Part shown: positions 7,898-14,857 of the stretch, one piece after another
How the letters are laid out: each line of letters starts with the position of its first letter
Numbering within the stretch: the first letter of the stretch is position 1
NCBI GenBank assembly: GCA_035290045.1
Contig: DATDVH010000014.1
Coordinates: forward strand, 1-15,714
Length of the DNA: 15,714 nucleotides
Direction of reading: 5' to 3'
Source of the DNA: DATDVH01 sp035290045
Lineage (GTDB): Bacteria; Patescibacteriota; Microgenomatia; UBA1406; HO2-37-13b
The notes under the pieces: model-generated
Database searches by the model: none
Seen by the model: the letters and a program-made list of their open reading frames with translations, nothing else
What the model was told of the DNA's origin: nothing
Program-made: the position numbers and the translations under genes

Positions 7898-9985
7898 TTT
7901 TTCCATCTCCTTTATCACTTCCTCATCATTCGGGTTAATATTTTTCAAAATATATTCATACATCTCTCGCGCCTCGTCCTTACTCCCATATTTTTTCAGA
8001 AGCTGCCCCTTGAGAAAATACGCATCGCGGTAGTTATTTTTAAGCTGCATCGCACGGTCAATGGTCGCAAGCGATACGTTTTTATATGTCTCTCGCTCCT
8101 TCTTATCTTTTTCTTCATCGTACGCATACGAATACACTAACGCTTTCATATAGAATGTTTTAGGGTCAGTGGGCGCCAACTCTGAAGCATGATTAAACGC
8201 CATGATTGATTCATAAAAATACTTCTTTGCCGACGTCATCTGATAAAAAAGAAAATAATTTTTTGCTTTTGTCCTCCAATACAACATATTGTCATACGAA
8301 GCACGAAGAGATAACCTATTGTACTGATCTGCACGAACCATGAGTTTCTGAGTTATGGTATTTTCTCTTTGATACGAGGTCAGATATGCTTCTGTTGCCA
8401 AATATGATGAGAGCTTATCCTGATAGACATGCTCATAATGCATGTTCAAACTCCTATCAAGTAGACTCACTGCCTCATCATACTGATCCTCTCGTGCTTT
8501 TTCTTGAGCTTGTGCATAGAAAATATCTGCCGCAAAATAGGTAGCTAAAAAAATAACTAACAAAATAAAGATAAAAAAATTCATCAAAAAACCACTTTTC
8601 TGCCTCCATGATAAGGAAATTATTTTTAGAGTTTTATTTTGATCATATGGTTGAATAAGAATAATGATAAGCGCTGGGATAAGAAAAAAGAAAAGATTGA
8701 TGGTAGATGTAGAAAAACCAAAAAAATTCGTAATGAGAATAGTCATCCAAGAAATAAACAGTATGGTTTGTAAACTGTCAGCAATTTTTAGTTTTTTTAT
8801 CATATTCCAAACAAAAGAAAATATAAGAATAAGATATGCTCCCAATCCAATAAATCCCGTAGTCGCTAAATAATTCAAATATTCATTATGCGCTTTATTA
8901 TAGATAAAATCCCATTCAGACGTCTGGTTATGCGAAAGTGGACGAGTAAAATAATATGAATATGCAAATGTCTCCACTCCTGTACCAAGCCACGGATATC
9001 GCACTGCCAAATCCCATGCACCCTTCCACACTATTTTCCGTATATCAGCCGAGTCGGTGATTGCCGATGACTCAACACGAGACGATACTACTGGAGCACG
9101 ACCATGTAAAAAAGAAATATATTTATCTATTTTCTCAATTCCTGTTTTGAAAATAAAAAGAAGAATACCCAATGATAAGATAAAATACAATGTGGGGCGA
9201 ATAAGCTTTTTTTTGGCAAAAATTATATATATTAATAATACGATTACCCCAATACCCATTGCCAGAAGAGCAGAACGAGATCGGGTAAAAAGAAGAGCGG
9301 CAAAGTTGAGAAATAAATAACCCGCATATACAATCATCAATAATCGTCTTTTACCATATGATTTCATGAAAAAATAGAAACCAATAAAAAAATGAATCAC
9401 AAGATACGCGCCAAGCCAATTCGGTTGGCCTAAGGTAGAAAACATACGGATTGCAGGTTGAAATTGAACAGTCCAGCAGGAATTATTCAAAGTTCTGGTA
9501 AATATCCAACAGAGGAAATCGTATCCTACTCTACCGGGCAAACCAATGAGTATAACTGCTAAAGACGAGAGAAGAGAAAATTGTAATAACTTAAACACAT
9601 CTGAAACTTTGGAAATAGTTGATACAAAAGCATAAAATAAAATAAGATATGAAAATAGCGAAAGCAACCCACCATTAAATCTTCCATAATATCCAAAAAA
9701 AGAAGTATGCTTATCTATTGAAAATAGAGTTGAAATCAGTTGAGTGATAAAAAATAACAAGAGAGGCACATCAAGAAATGTTCTTTTTAATATAATTTTT
9801 TTATATATAATCATTTTAGTCAACCAAATAAAAAGAATAGATGCGGTAATAAAATAAATAAAAATCATTTTATTGAACTCAAAAAGCTCGCTTGTTTTAT
9901 GGTAAACAATCAGGGGAGTCAAAAAGAACAAACACCCGTAGAGAAAAAATATTATACGATCAACAATAGTAACAGTCCTTTTCAT
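7892..9985 (-). CDS. O-antigen ligase / Wzy_C family membrane protein with TPR domain
   Basis: 697 residues. About 12 hydrophobic helices are visible. Family marks are FSTLGQPNWLGAYL (about residue 180), RSRSALLAMG (about 235), the large outer loop with PWLGTGVETFAYSYYF, and AHNEYLNYLATTGFIGLGAYL (about 365), which holds the conserved His of Wzy_C proteins. After the last helix (about 470-490) there is a TPR-rich tail (for example DEAVSLLDRSL, ASELAPTDPKTFYMKALVYSY and AYFLKGQLLKKYG). Relatives join glycans to lipid A, polymerise O-antigen, or (PglL/PilO) transfer glycans to pilins. With no lipid A expected in a CPR cell, transfer to protein or polymerisation of a surface polysaccharide is more likely. 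The gene is convergent with abiEii and divergent from mreB. Its C-terminus was probably replaced when the AbiE segment arrived. No Shine-Dalgarno sequence is visible. Confidence 0.85.
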   Translation of the reverse strand: MKRTVTIVDRIIFFLYGCLFFLTPLIVYHKTSELFEFNKMIFIYFITASILFIWLTKMIIYKKIILKRTFLDVPLLLFFITQLISTLFSIDKHTSFFGYYGRFNGGLLSLFSYLILFYAFVSTISKVSDVFKLLQFSLLSSLAVILIGLPGRVGYDFLCWIFTRTLNNSCWTVQFQPAIRMFSTLGQPNWLGAYLVIHFFIGFYFFMKSYGKRRLLMIVYAGYLFLNFAALLFTRSRSALLAMGIGVIVLLIYIIFAKKKLIRPTLYFILSLGILLFIFKTGIEKIDKYISFLHGRAPVVSSRVESSAITDSADIRKIVWKGAWDLAVRYPWLGTGVETFAYSYYFTRPLSHNQTSEWDFIYNKAHNEYLNYLATTGFIGLGAYLILIFSFVWNMIKKLKIADSLQTILFISWMTILITNFFGFSTSTINLFFFLIPALIIILIQPYDQNKTLKIISLSWRQKSGFLMNFFIFILLVIFLATYFAADIFYAQAQEKAREDQYDEAVSLLDRSLNMHYEHVYQDKLSSYLATEAYLTSYQRENTITQKLMVRADQYNRLSLRASYDNMLYWRTKAKNYFLFYQMTSAKKYFYESIMAFNHASELAPTDPKTFYMKALVYSYAYDEEKDKKERETYKNVSLATIDRAMQLKNNYRDAYFLKGQLLKKYGSKDEAREMYEYILKNINPNDEEVIKEMEKL
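7899..8005 (+). repeat. Right copy of ~100-bp direct repeat (inside the intact ligase-like gene)
   Basis: It encodes the last ~36 residues of the intact minus-strand gene. Bases 7899-7927 are identical to 6288-6316. Similarity ends at AAGCTG (8000-8005). See the pseudogene entry for the decayed partner. Confidence 0.8.
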
Positions 9986-10037
9986 TTTTAATTTTTTATG
10001 TTTTTTATTTTTAACTTTTAATTTTTAATTTAATAAC
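9986..10037. other. AT-only-like divergent intergenic spacer
   Basis: 52 bases, almost purely A/T, made of repeated TTTTTAA/TTTTTTAT units. It must hold the start signals for both the ligase-like gene and mreB, but no convincing -10/-35 pair or ribosome site stands out. On the minus strand it ends in AATTAAAA-ATG, identical to the start region of the YfhO-like gene at 4791. Confidence 0.5.
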
Positions 10038-11093
10038 ATGTCTATTGTATCAAAATTAAAGTCATTGTCAGCTCATTTTTTAGGAAGCGCTCAGATAGCG
10101 GTTGACCTGGGAACTTCAATGACACGCATCGGCATATATGAAAAAGGTATTGTCTTGAGGGAGCCAACCTACATCGGCGTCAACACAAAGACAAACGAAT
10201 ATCTATTCTTCGGACAAGAAGCAAAGGAAATATACGGAAAAGCCCCCCATTTTATACACGTCATACAACCTGTGAAAAATGCAGTGATTGCGGATTTTGA
10301 CGCAAACGTACTTTTGATGGAGCATTTTTTGCAAAAATCAGTATTTCCCTTTTTTTTAAACAAAAGTTTTATCAAGTCAAAATTGAACGGATATAGTGTC
10401 GTCCCTACCTCTTCAACTGAGGTTGAACAAAAAGCTATTCAAGAATCATTGGTCAAAGCTGGTTTATCCGAAGTATTTTTGATTGAAAAACCTCTTGCGA
10501 CAGCATTTGGAATAGATGCACCGCTTTTTTCACACACTCCTCTCTTCATCATTGATATGGGAGGAGGAATTATAGAGATGTCCATCATGATCATGGGAGG
10601 TATTGTCACCTACAGATCAATTAAAAATGCCGGGAAAAATATGGATCAAAAAATTATCAACTACATTCATCTCAAATATGGAGTACATATCGGAGAACAA
10701 ACTGCGGAGCAAGTAAAAATCAGATTACTCTCATTTACTAACGAACAAAAAAGTGCGACTATACGAGGAAAATCACTGGAAAATGGATTGCCAAAATCAG
10801 TAAGAGTCACCTCAAATGATATTAAGGAAGCGTTAGCAAATAGTCTCAATCAAATTATAGATACTGCAAAAGAGTTGATTGAGACAGTACAACCAGAGAT
10901 AATTGACGGCATAGTTAAAAGCGGAATAATCCTAACAGGCGACCTTGCACATGTGCCTGCAATTGATTCATTTATTTCTACTGATCTGAAAATACCCGTC
11001 ATAATCTCTGAAAATCCACAGGATGCGACCATAAATGGCATTTTGAAACTCATCAGTTCTAAAGAACATTTATCAAGAGTGTTAATCAAATAA
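10038..11093 (+). CDS. mreB: MreB-family actin homologue with altered active site
   Basis: 351 residues, normal length for MreB. A short N-terminal stretch (2-16) could be an amphipathic membrane-binding helix. Actin-fold motifs: phosphate-1 IAVDLGTSMTRIG (20-32), GIVLREPTYI (37-46), VIADFD (83-88), phosphate-2 IIDMGGGIIEM (171-181), GGIV (187-190), and IGEQTAEQVKIRL (218-230), the MreB 'IGE.TAE' signature. The adenosine motif is TGDLAHVP (300-307). MreB polymerises under the membrane and guides cell-wall synthesis. Three positions are unusual: LIEEPMAA is LIEKPLAT (catalytic Glu changed to Lys, K151), GGGTTE is GGGIIE (catalytic Thr lost, I178/I179), and TGGGA is TGDLA. ATP hydrolysis may therefore be lost or slowed. 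It is a lone gene here, without mreC/mreD in view. No Shine-Dalgarno sequence precedes the ATG. Confidence 0.8.
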   Translation: MSIVSKLKSLSAHFLGSAQIAVDLGTSMTRIGIYEKGIVLREPTYIGVNTKTNEYLFFGQEAKEIYGKAPHFIHVIQPVKNAVIADFDANVLLMEHFLQKSVFPFFLNKSFIKSKLNGYSVVPTSSTEVEQKAIQESLVKAGLSEVFLIEKPLATAFGIDAPLFSHTPLFIIDMGGGIIEMSIMIMGGIVTYRSIKNAGKNMDQKIINYIHLKYGVHIGEQTAEQVKIRLLSFTNEQKSATIRGKSLENGLPKSVRVTSNDIKEALANSLNQIIDTAKELIETVQPEIIDGIVKSGIILTGDLAHVPAIDSFISTDLKIPVIISENPQDATINGILKLISSKEHLSRVLIK

Positions 11094-11105
11094 AAATAAT
11101 GACGC

Positions 11106-11133
11106 TTGTTTTTTTGAAATAACACTATATAAT
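11106..11133 (+). promoter_or_regulatory. 16S rRNA promoter
   Basis: A perfect -10 TATAAT (11128-11133) with a weak -35 TTGTTT (11106-11111, 16-base spacer) lies just after mreB. Transcription would start near 11140, about 20 bases before the processing-stem arm and about 105 bases before mature 16S. No second -10 is visible closer to the gene. Confidence 0.6.
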
Positions 11134-11160
11134 ATCTACAGTTTGCAATTATTTTCGCAC

Positions 11161-11185
11161 TTTGACAATAAGAATGTGGTAGGAA
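11161..11185 (+). other. 16S precursor processing stem, leader arm
   Basis: These 25 bases pair without a gap with 12816-12840 (two G-U pairs, the rest Watson-Crick), looping out the whole 16S rRNA. This is the long stem expected for RNase III-type cutting of the 16S precursor. The core is AAGAATGTGGTAGGAA with TTCCTACCACATTCTT. Confidence 0.85.
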
Positions 11186-11244
11186 GCTAAGCATTAGATT
11201 ATTTTATGCAAATAAAATATGAAAATGTCTAAGCTATTGGTATT

Positions 11245-12802
11245 TTTTTTAAGAGTTTGATCCTAGCTCAGGATGAACGCTAGCGGTGTGCCTAAGATAT
11301 GCAAGTCGAGCGGTCTGACGAAAGTCAGATAGCGGCGGACGGCTGAGTAATACGCACGAACTTACCCCCATCTAGAGAATACCCCCGCGAAAGCGGGGCT
11401 AATACTCAACAGTACTGACGACTGCAAGGTCGTCAATTAAAGAGCTTAACTGCTCGGGCGGGGAGAGGCGTGCGCACTATCAGGTAGTTGGAAGGGTAAC
11501 GGCCTCCCAAGCCTATGACGGTTAGCTGATCTTACGAGGATGGACAGCCAGAGGAGCACTGAGACACGGGCTCCACACCTACGGGTGGCAGCAATCAGGA
11601 ATAGTTGGCAATGGACGAAAGTCTGACCACGCGACACCGCGTGCGGGAAGAAGCTCTTACCGAGCTTAAACCGCTGTGATAGGGGAAAAAGTTTCGACAT
11701 CGTCGGGATTGATGGTACCCTATTAGAAAGTGACCGCTAACTGCGTGCCAGCAGCGGCGGTAATACGTGGGTCACGAGCGTTATCCGGTGTTACTGGGCG
11801 TAAAGCGTATGTAGGTGGTTTATTAAGTTACTTTTTAAATTTTCTTGCTTAACATGAAAAAAGGAAGTAATACTGATAGACTTGAGTTTTCTTTAGGGAA
11901 ATCGGAATGTATGGAGGAGTAGTGAAATGCGTTGATACCATACAGAACACCAGTGGCGAAGGCGGATTTCTGAAAGATAACTGACACTGAGATACTAAAG
12001 CGAGGGGAGCGAATCGGATTAGAGACCCGAGTAGTCCTCGCCCTAAACGATGCGTGCTAGCTGCAATGTCCGGATATCAGAGTTCAGAGATGTAAAAATC
12101 TGACTTCCGATATCCGAATGTTGTGGCGTAGCTCACGCGTTAAGCACGCCGCCTGGGAAGTATGATCGCAAGATTGAAACTCAAAGGAATTGGCGGGGAG
12201 ACACACAACTAGTGGAGCATGTGGTTTAATTCGATACAAACCGAAGCACCTCACCAGGGTTTGACATGATAGGTATTTAGGGCTGTGAAAGCAGACACCG
12301 ATTTTAAATTTATTTTTGAAAACCTATCAAAGCTGTTGCATGGCTGTCGTCAGTTCGTTCCGTGAGGAGTGCCCTTAAGTGGGACAACGAACGCAACCTT
12401 CGTCCCGAGTTATATCTGTCTCGGGAGACTGCTCTATCATTTGATAGGGAGGAAGGAGAAGCAGACGTCAAGTCAGCATGACGCCTATGCCCTGGGCTAC
12501 ACACATGCTACAATGGATACGACAGAGGGTTGCAAGCTTGTAAAAGTAAGCGAATCCCAGAAACGTATCCCCAGTGGGGATTGAGGTCTGAAACTCGACC
12601 TCATGAACGCGGAATTAGTAGTAATCGCGGATCAGCTATGCCGCGGTGAATACGTTCTTGTCTCTTGCACACACTGCCCGTCAAGCCAACAAAGTCGAGA
12701 ATACTTGAACCCCGATTTTATCGGGGGAGAGTAAGTTCGGCGATGGGGGCTAAGTCGTAACAAGGTACCCGTTCTGGAAGGAGCGGGTGAATCACCTCCT
12801 TT
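11245..12802 (+). rRNA. 16S ribosomal RNA
   Basis: Complete small-subunit rRNA of about 1,558 bases. It runs from the AAGAGTTTGATCCTAGCTCA 5' region (11251) to the anti-Shine-Dalgarno end ATCACCTCCTTT (12791-12802). The ends are set by alignment to E. coli positions 1 and 1542, give or take a few bases. Conserved blocks are present: the 338 region ACACCTACGGGTGGCAGC (identical to the EUB338-III probe target), the 530 loop, the 790 loop ATTAGAGACCC, AAACTCAAAGGAATTGGCGG, and AAGTCGTAACAAGG. Unusual points are a ~39-base expansion of helix 26, a C505-G526 swap in the 530 pseudoknot, G at 793, U at 1400 and an A1409-U1491 pair. The extent of the anti-SD suggests ribosomes can still use Shine-Dalgarno sequences. 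The pattern suggests a CPR lineage; the exact phylum needs a tree. Confidence 0.97.
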
Positions 12803-12815
12803 CTATTTTTTTCTT

Positions 12816-12840
12816 TTCCTACCACATTCTTGTTGTTAAA
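12816..12840 (+). other. 16S precursor processing stem, trailer arm
   Basis: It is complementary over 25 bases to the leader arm at 11161-11185. It starts 13 bases after the mature 16S 3' end. The downstream tRNA-Ala lies outside this stem and is freed by its own processing. Confidence 0.85.
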
Positions 12841-12913
12841 AAAATGAACCCAGAGATTACAAGAAGAATTTGGAATACAACCAAAACCAGTGCCCACGAA
12901 AAAATGATATGTG

Positions 12914-12930
12914 TACACCTCAAGGGTGTG
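12914..12930 (+). other. Small hairpin between 16S and tRNA-Ala
   Basis: ACACC (12915-12919) pairs with GGTGT (12925-12929) around a 5-base loop, followed by GATTTT just before the tRNA. It could be a weak attenuator or a processing signal. The stem is short, so this is tentative. Confidence 0.3.
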
Positions 12931-12935
12931 ATTTT

Positions 12936-13006
12936 GGGCTTGTAGTACAGTGGTAATACACCGCATTCGCATTGCGGAGGCGCGGGTTCGATTCCCGCCA
13001 AGTCCA
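12936..13006 (+). tRNA. tRNA-Ala (anticodon CGC)
   Basis: 71 bases. The acceptor stem GGGCTTG/CAAGTCC contains the G3-U70 pair that identifies alanine tRNAs, and the discriminator base is A. The D arm is GTAC-AGTGGTA-ATAC with one mismatch. The anticodon arm CCGCA-TTCGCAT-TGCGG has anticodon CGC, the variable loop is 4 bases, and the T arm is GCGGG-TTCGATT-CCCGC. CCA is not encoded (CTCA follows). It lies 133 bases after 16S on the same strand, in the position of the usual 16S-23S spacer tRNA, but no 23S follows. Confidence 0.93.
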
Positions 13007-13028
13007 CTCAATAAAAAAAACATGAAGC

Positions 13029-14276
13029 TCACAAATGAAGCAATTCTCCCATTCCCCCGGCAAGAGCCGCAATGGTAATGACAATACCCGCCCCAACCAA
13101 TAATATATTCTGTAATTTATTATTCCGATACTCTCCCATAATCTCCACATTATTCACAAATCTATATAAAAAGAAGAAAATAATAGGCAGAAATATGCCA
13201 TTGAGAAAATCAGCAAAAAGTGTGATACGAAAGAGTGAAATATTCGGAAGCATAATGATAATAGTCGCAAGCACTATCTGAAAAAGAAATAGTCCGTAGA
13301 ATAATTTACTTTTATCAAACCGTTGATCAAGACTGCCTTCGTATCCAAAAAATTCTGAAAACGCATACGCAGTCGCCAAAGGCACGATCGCCGCACCAAT
13401 ACAACCTGCAATAAAAAGCCCGACACCAAATAAGATAAACGCAAGATCACCGGCAAATGGTTGTATAGCCAATGCCGCTTCGTCAGCCGCACGTATGATA
13501 ATATGATTTTGAAAAATGGTCGCGGCCACCGCTACCATCATAAAAAGAGAAAAAATATCAGTTAAAACGGCGCCTACATATATCTCAAAACGATTTATTT
13601 TTAATTGTTCTATGGTGATTTTTTTATCTTTTATATAACTATTGATGAAAAATTGTCCCCATGCAGTAACCGTCGTACCCAATACTGCCACAGCAGTATA
13701 TAAATAACTGATGCTCAAGATTTTTCTCTCTGGTACAAAAAGCGATTTTGCAACCAATCCCCAGTCTGGCTTGGCAAGTACTGCTGAAGCAAAATATGCA
13801 AGATAAAATAATATCAGAAAAAGAAAAAATCGCTCAATTTTTGTATATGACGCAAAAGTAATGAAAAAAAACAAGCCCACTACTATGAGGGGGAGAAGAA
13901 AAAACGCATTAAAATGAAATAATTGAATAGCCGCCTTTATCCCTCCTATATTCTGTAAAATAACATTAAAATTCACAAAGAATAAAAGCGCAAAAACAAG
14001 CAATGCAATCCTGACTCCATACCGTTCACGGATTAAGTCTGCAAGACCTTTTCCCGAAATCACCGCAATTCGTGATCCAATCTCTTGAGTGATCATCAAC
14101 ACGATAGTAATAGGAATAAGCACAGTCAGCATGCTATACCCGAATTTTGATGCGGCGACAGAATAGGTCGCAACACCTCCCGCATCATTATCTGCAAACG
14201 CAGTAATCAGTCCAGGTCCTATCACTGCAGAAATAATGAGTAGTTTAATTTTTAATCGTCCAAGAAAGTGCTTCAT
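13029..14276 (-). CDS. Nramp-related divalent metal transporter (NRMT-like, probably Mg2+)
   Basis: 415 residues, about 11 hydrophobic helices with the LeuT-like Nramp fold. Family marks: GPGLITAFADNDAGG (20-34) in TM1, QEIGSRIAVISGKGLADLIRERYG (64-87), and GTTVTAWGQFF (200-210) in TM6. Canonical Nramp (MntH, DMT1) has DPGN in TM1 and M-P-H in TM6, whose Met selects Mn2+/Fe2+ over Mg2+/Ca2+. Here the TM6 triad is T204-A205-W206 and TM1 is DNDAGG. Loss of that Met is the mark of Nramp-related magnesium transporters, so Mg2+ uptake is inferred, not shown. The upstream gene carries MgtE_N and CBS magnesium-sensing domains, which supports this. The ATG at 14276 lies three bases after a stable hairpin, with no free Shine-Dalgarno sequence. 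The gene is convergent with tRNA-Ala, ending 22 bases from it. Confidence 0.85.
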   Translation of the reverse strand: MKHFLGRLKIKLLIISAVIGPGLITAFADNDAGGVATYSVAASKFGYSMLTVLIPITIVLMITQEIGSRIAVISGKGLADLIRERYGVRIALLVFALLFFVNFNVILQNIGGIKAAIQLFHFNAFFLLPLIVVGLFFFITFASYTKIERFFLFLILFYLAYFASAVLAKPDWGLVAKSLFVPERKILSISYLYTAVAVLGTTVTAWGQFFINSYIKDKKITIEQLKINRFEIYVGAVLTDIFSLFMMVAVAATIFQNHIIIRAADEAALAIQPFAGDLAFILFGVGLFIAGCIGAAIVPLATAYAFSEFFGYEGSLDQRFDKSKLFYGLFLFQIVLATIIIMLPNISLFRITLFADFLNGIFLPIIFFFLYRFVNNVEIMGEYRNNKLQNILLVGAGIVITIAALAGGMGELLHL

Positions 14277-14279
14277 ATA

Positions 14280-14324
14280 CCGCTTTCAGATGAAATTGCA
14301 ACAACGTGCTTCATCTGTAAGCGG
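14280..14324 (-). promoter_or_regulatory. Leader hairpin in front of the Nramp-related gene
   Basis: 15-bp stem (14310-14324 with 14280-14294, one T-T mismatch) and a 15-base loop, ending three bases before the ATG at 14276. No T-run follows, so it is not a terminator. It would occupy the ribosome-landing region and so could control translation of the transporter gene. It does not match the magnesium (M-box, mgtA) or manganese (yybP-ykoY) riboswitches as far as I can tell. Confidence 0.6.
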
Positions 14325-14327
14325 CAT
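14286..14327 (-). CDS. Possible 13-codon leader peptide overlapping the hairpin
   Basis: ATG at 14327, reading MPLTDEARCCNFI-stop. The TGA lies 9 bases before the transporter ATG. A GAAGGG sequence sits just upstream, the only Shine-Dalgarno-like sequence I saw at a start in this window, although the spacing is short. The frame starts within the 5' arm of the hairpin and stops within the 3' arm, so a ribosome translating it would open the stem. It contains two adjacent Cys codons. It could arise by chance; no homology is available to support it. Confidence 0.3.
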   Translation of the reverse strand: MPLTDEARCCNFI

Positions 14328-14386
14328 AACCCTTCATACGTTCACTTTGCTTTGCAAACTGAACTACGATGGGTATACATTATTTC

Positions 14387-14824
14387 TTATATTTTACCTA
14401 AAAAAATATGTCCTATATCATCAATGGTAATGATGCCAATGATTTTTTTGTCATTATCAATGACTGGCATAGCAGAAATACTATATTTGATAAGCTTTCT
14501 AAACACTGTGTGCAATGAAGTATGAAGATGGACCACAATAGTATTCTGTACCATAAATTTATATGCCTGTGCCTCAGGCGACTGTAAAATAAGCTCGTGA
14601 AGGGTAAATACGCCCACTAACTGTTCTTCATGATTCACAACATATATATACAATAACGATGATACATCAGCAGTATCTTTTCGCACTTTATCAATGATTG
14701 AAACTGCGGTTTCTGAACTTTTGACCACCATATACTCTGTCGTTAAATATTGTCCGACTGATGTATCGTCAAATGCAAGAAGTTTCTCAAGTTCATGTCT
14801 TTTTGAAGACGACAATTGCTTCAA
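14387..14824 (-). CDS. C-terminal part of MgtE-like sensor: end of MgtE_N and CBS pair
   Basis: In the same frame as the ORF ending at 14858, separated from it by one TGA and 11 sense codons. If translated alone it must start at a TTG (14824), with no ribosome site. It encodes the end of the MgtE_N helical domain (KRHELEKLLAFDDTSVGQYLTTEYMVV), then CBS domain 1 (LYIYVVNHEEQLVGVFTLHELIL) and CBS domain 2 (SISAMPVIDNDKKIIGIITIDDIGHIF). It stops there: the five-helix MgtE pore is absent. In MgtE, these domains bind Mg2+ and close the pore when the ion is plentiful. Here they probably act on the adjacent Nramp-related transporter. It is most likely the second half of one gene (14387-15610, 407 codons) carrying a nonsense change. 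Confidence 0.75.
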   Translation of the reverse strand: MKQLSSSKRHELEKLLAFDDTSVGQYLTTEYMVVKSSETAVSIIDKVRKDTADVSSLLYIYVVNHEEQLVGVFTLHELILQSPEAQAYKFMVQNTIVVHLHTSLHTVFRKLIKYSISAMPVIDNDKKIIGIITIDDIGHIFLGKI

Positions 14825-14857
14825 GAGAGTCTCTCTTCTTTTGGTAGAAAATTGTGC

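Larger units (their letters stand above)
6389..7898. mobile_element. Possible inserted defence cassette (AbiEi/AbiEii)
   Basis: The segment between the two repeat copies contains only the AbiE pair and its promoter. Type IV toxin-antitoxin pairs are common cargo of mobile islands, and duplication of a gene's 3' end is a known trace of site-specific insertion. No integrase or transposase is present and no terminal inverted repeat was seen, so the mechanism is open. Confidence 0.35.

Noticed and set aside
11162..11167. TTGACA as a -35 box for 16S rRNA
   Set aside because: No -10 lies at 16-18 bases, and the hexamer is part of the 25-bp processing stem with 12816-12840. The TATAAT at 11128-11133 is a better promoter.
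11446..12584. Open frames within the 16S rRNA
   Set aside because: Fortuitous frames over a clearly conserved rRNA.
12718..13150. Minus-strand open frames across the 16S end and tRNA-Ala
   Set aside because: They run through the 16S 3' end, processing stem and tRNA. The tRNA antisense gives peptide strings often mis-annotated as proteins.
14280..14324. The hairpin as a transcription terminator
   Set aside because: No T-run on either strand; it lies directly before a start codon and in the middle of a likely operon.
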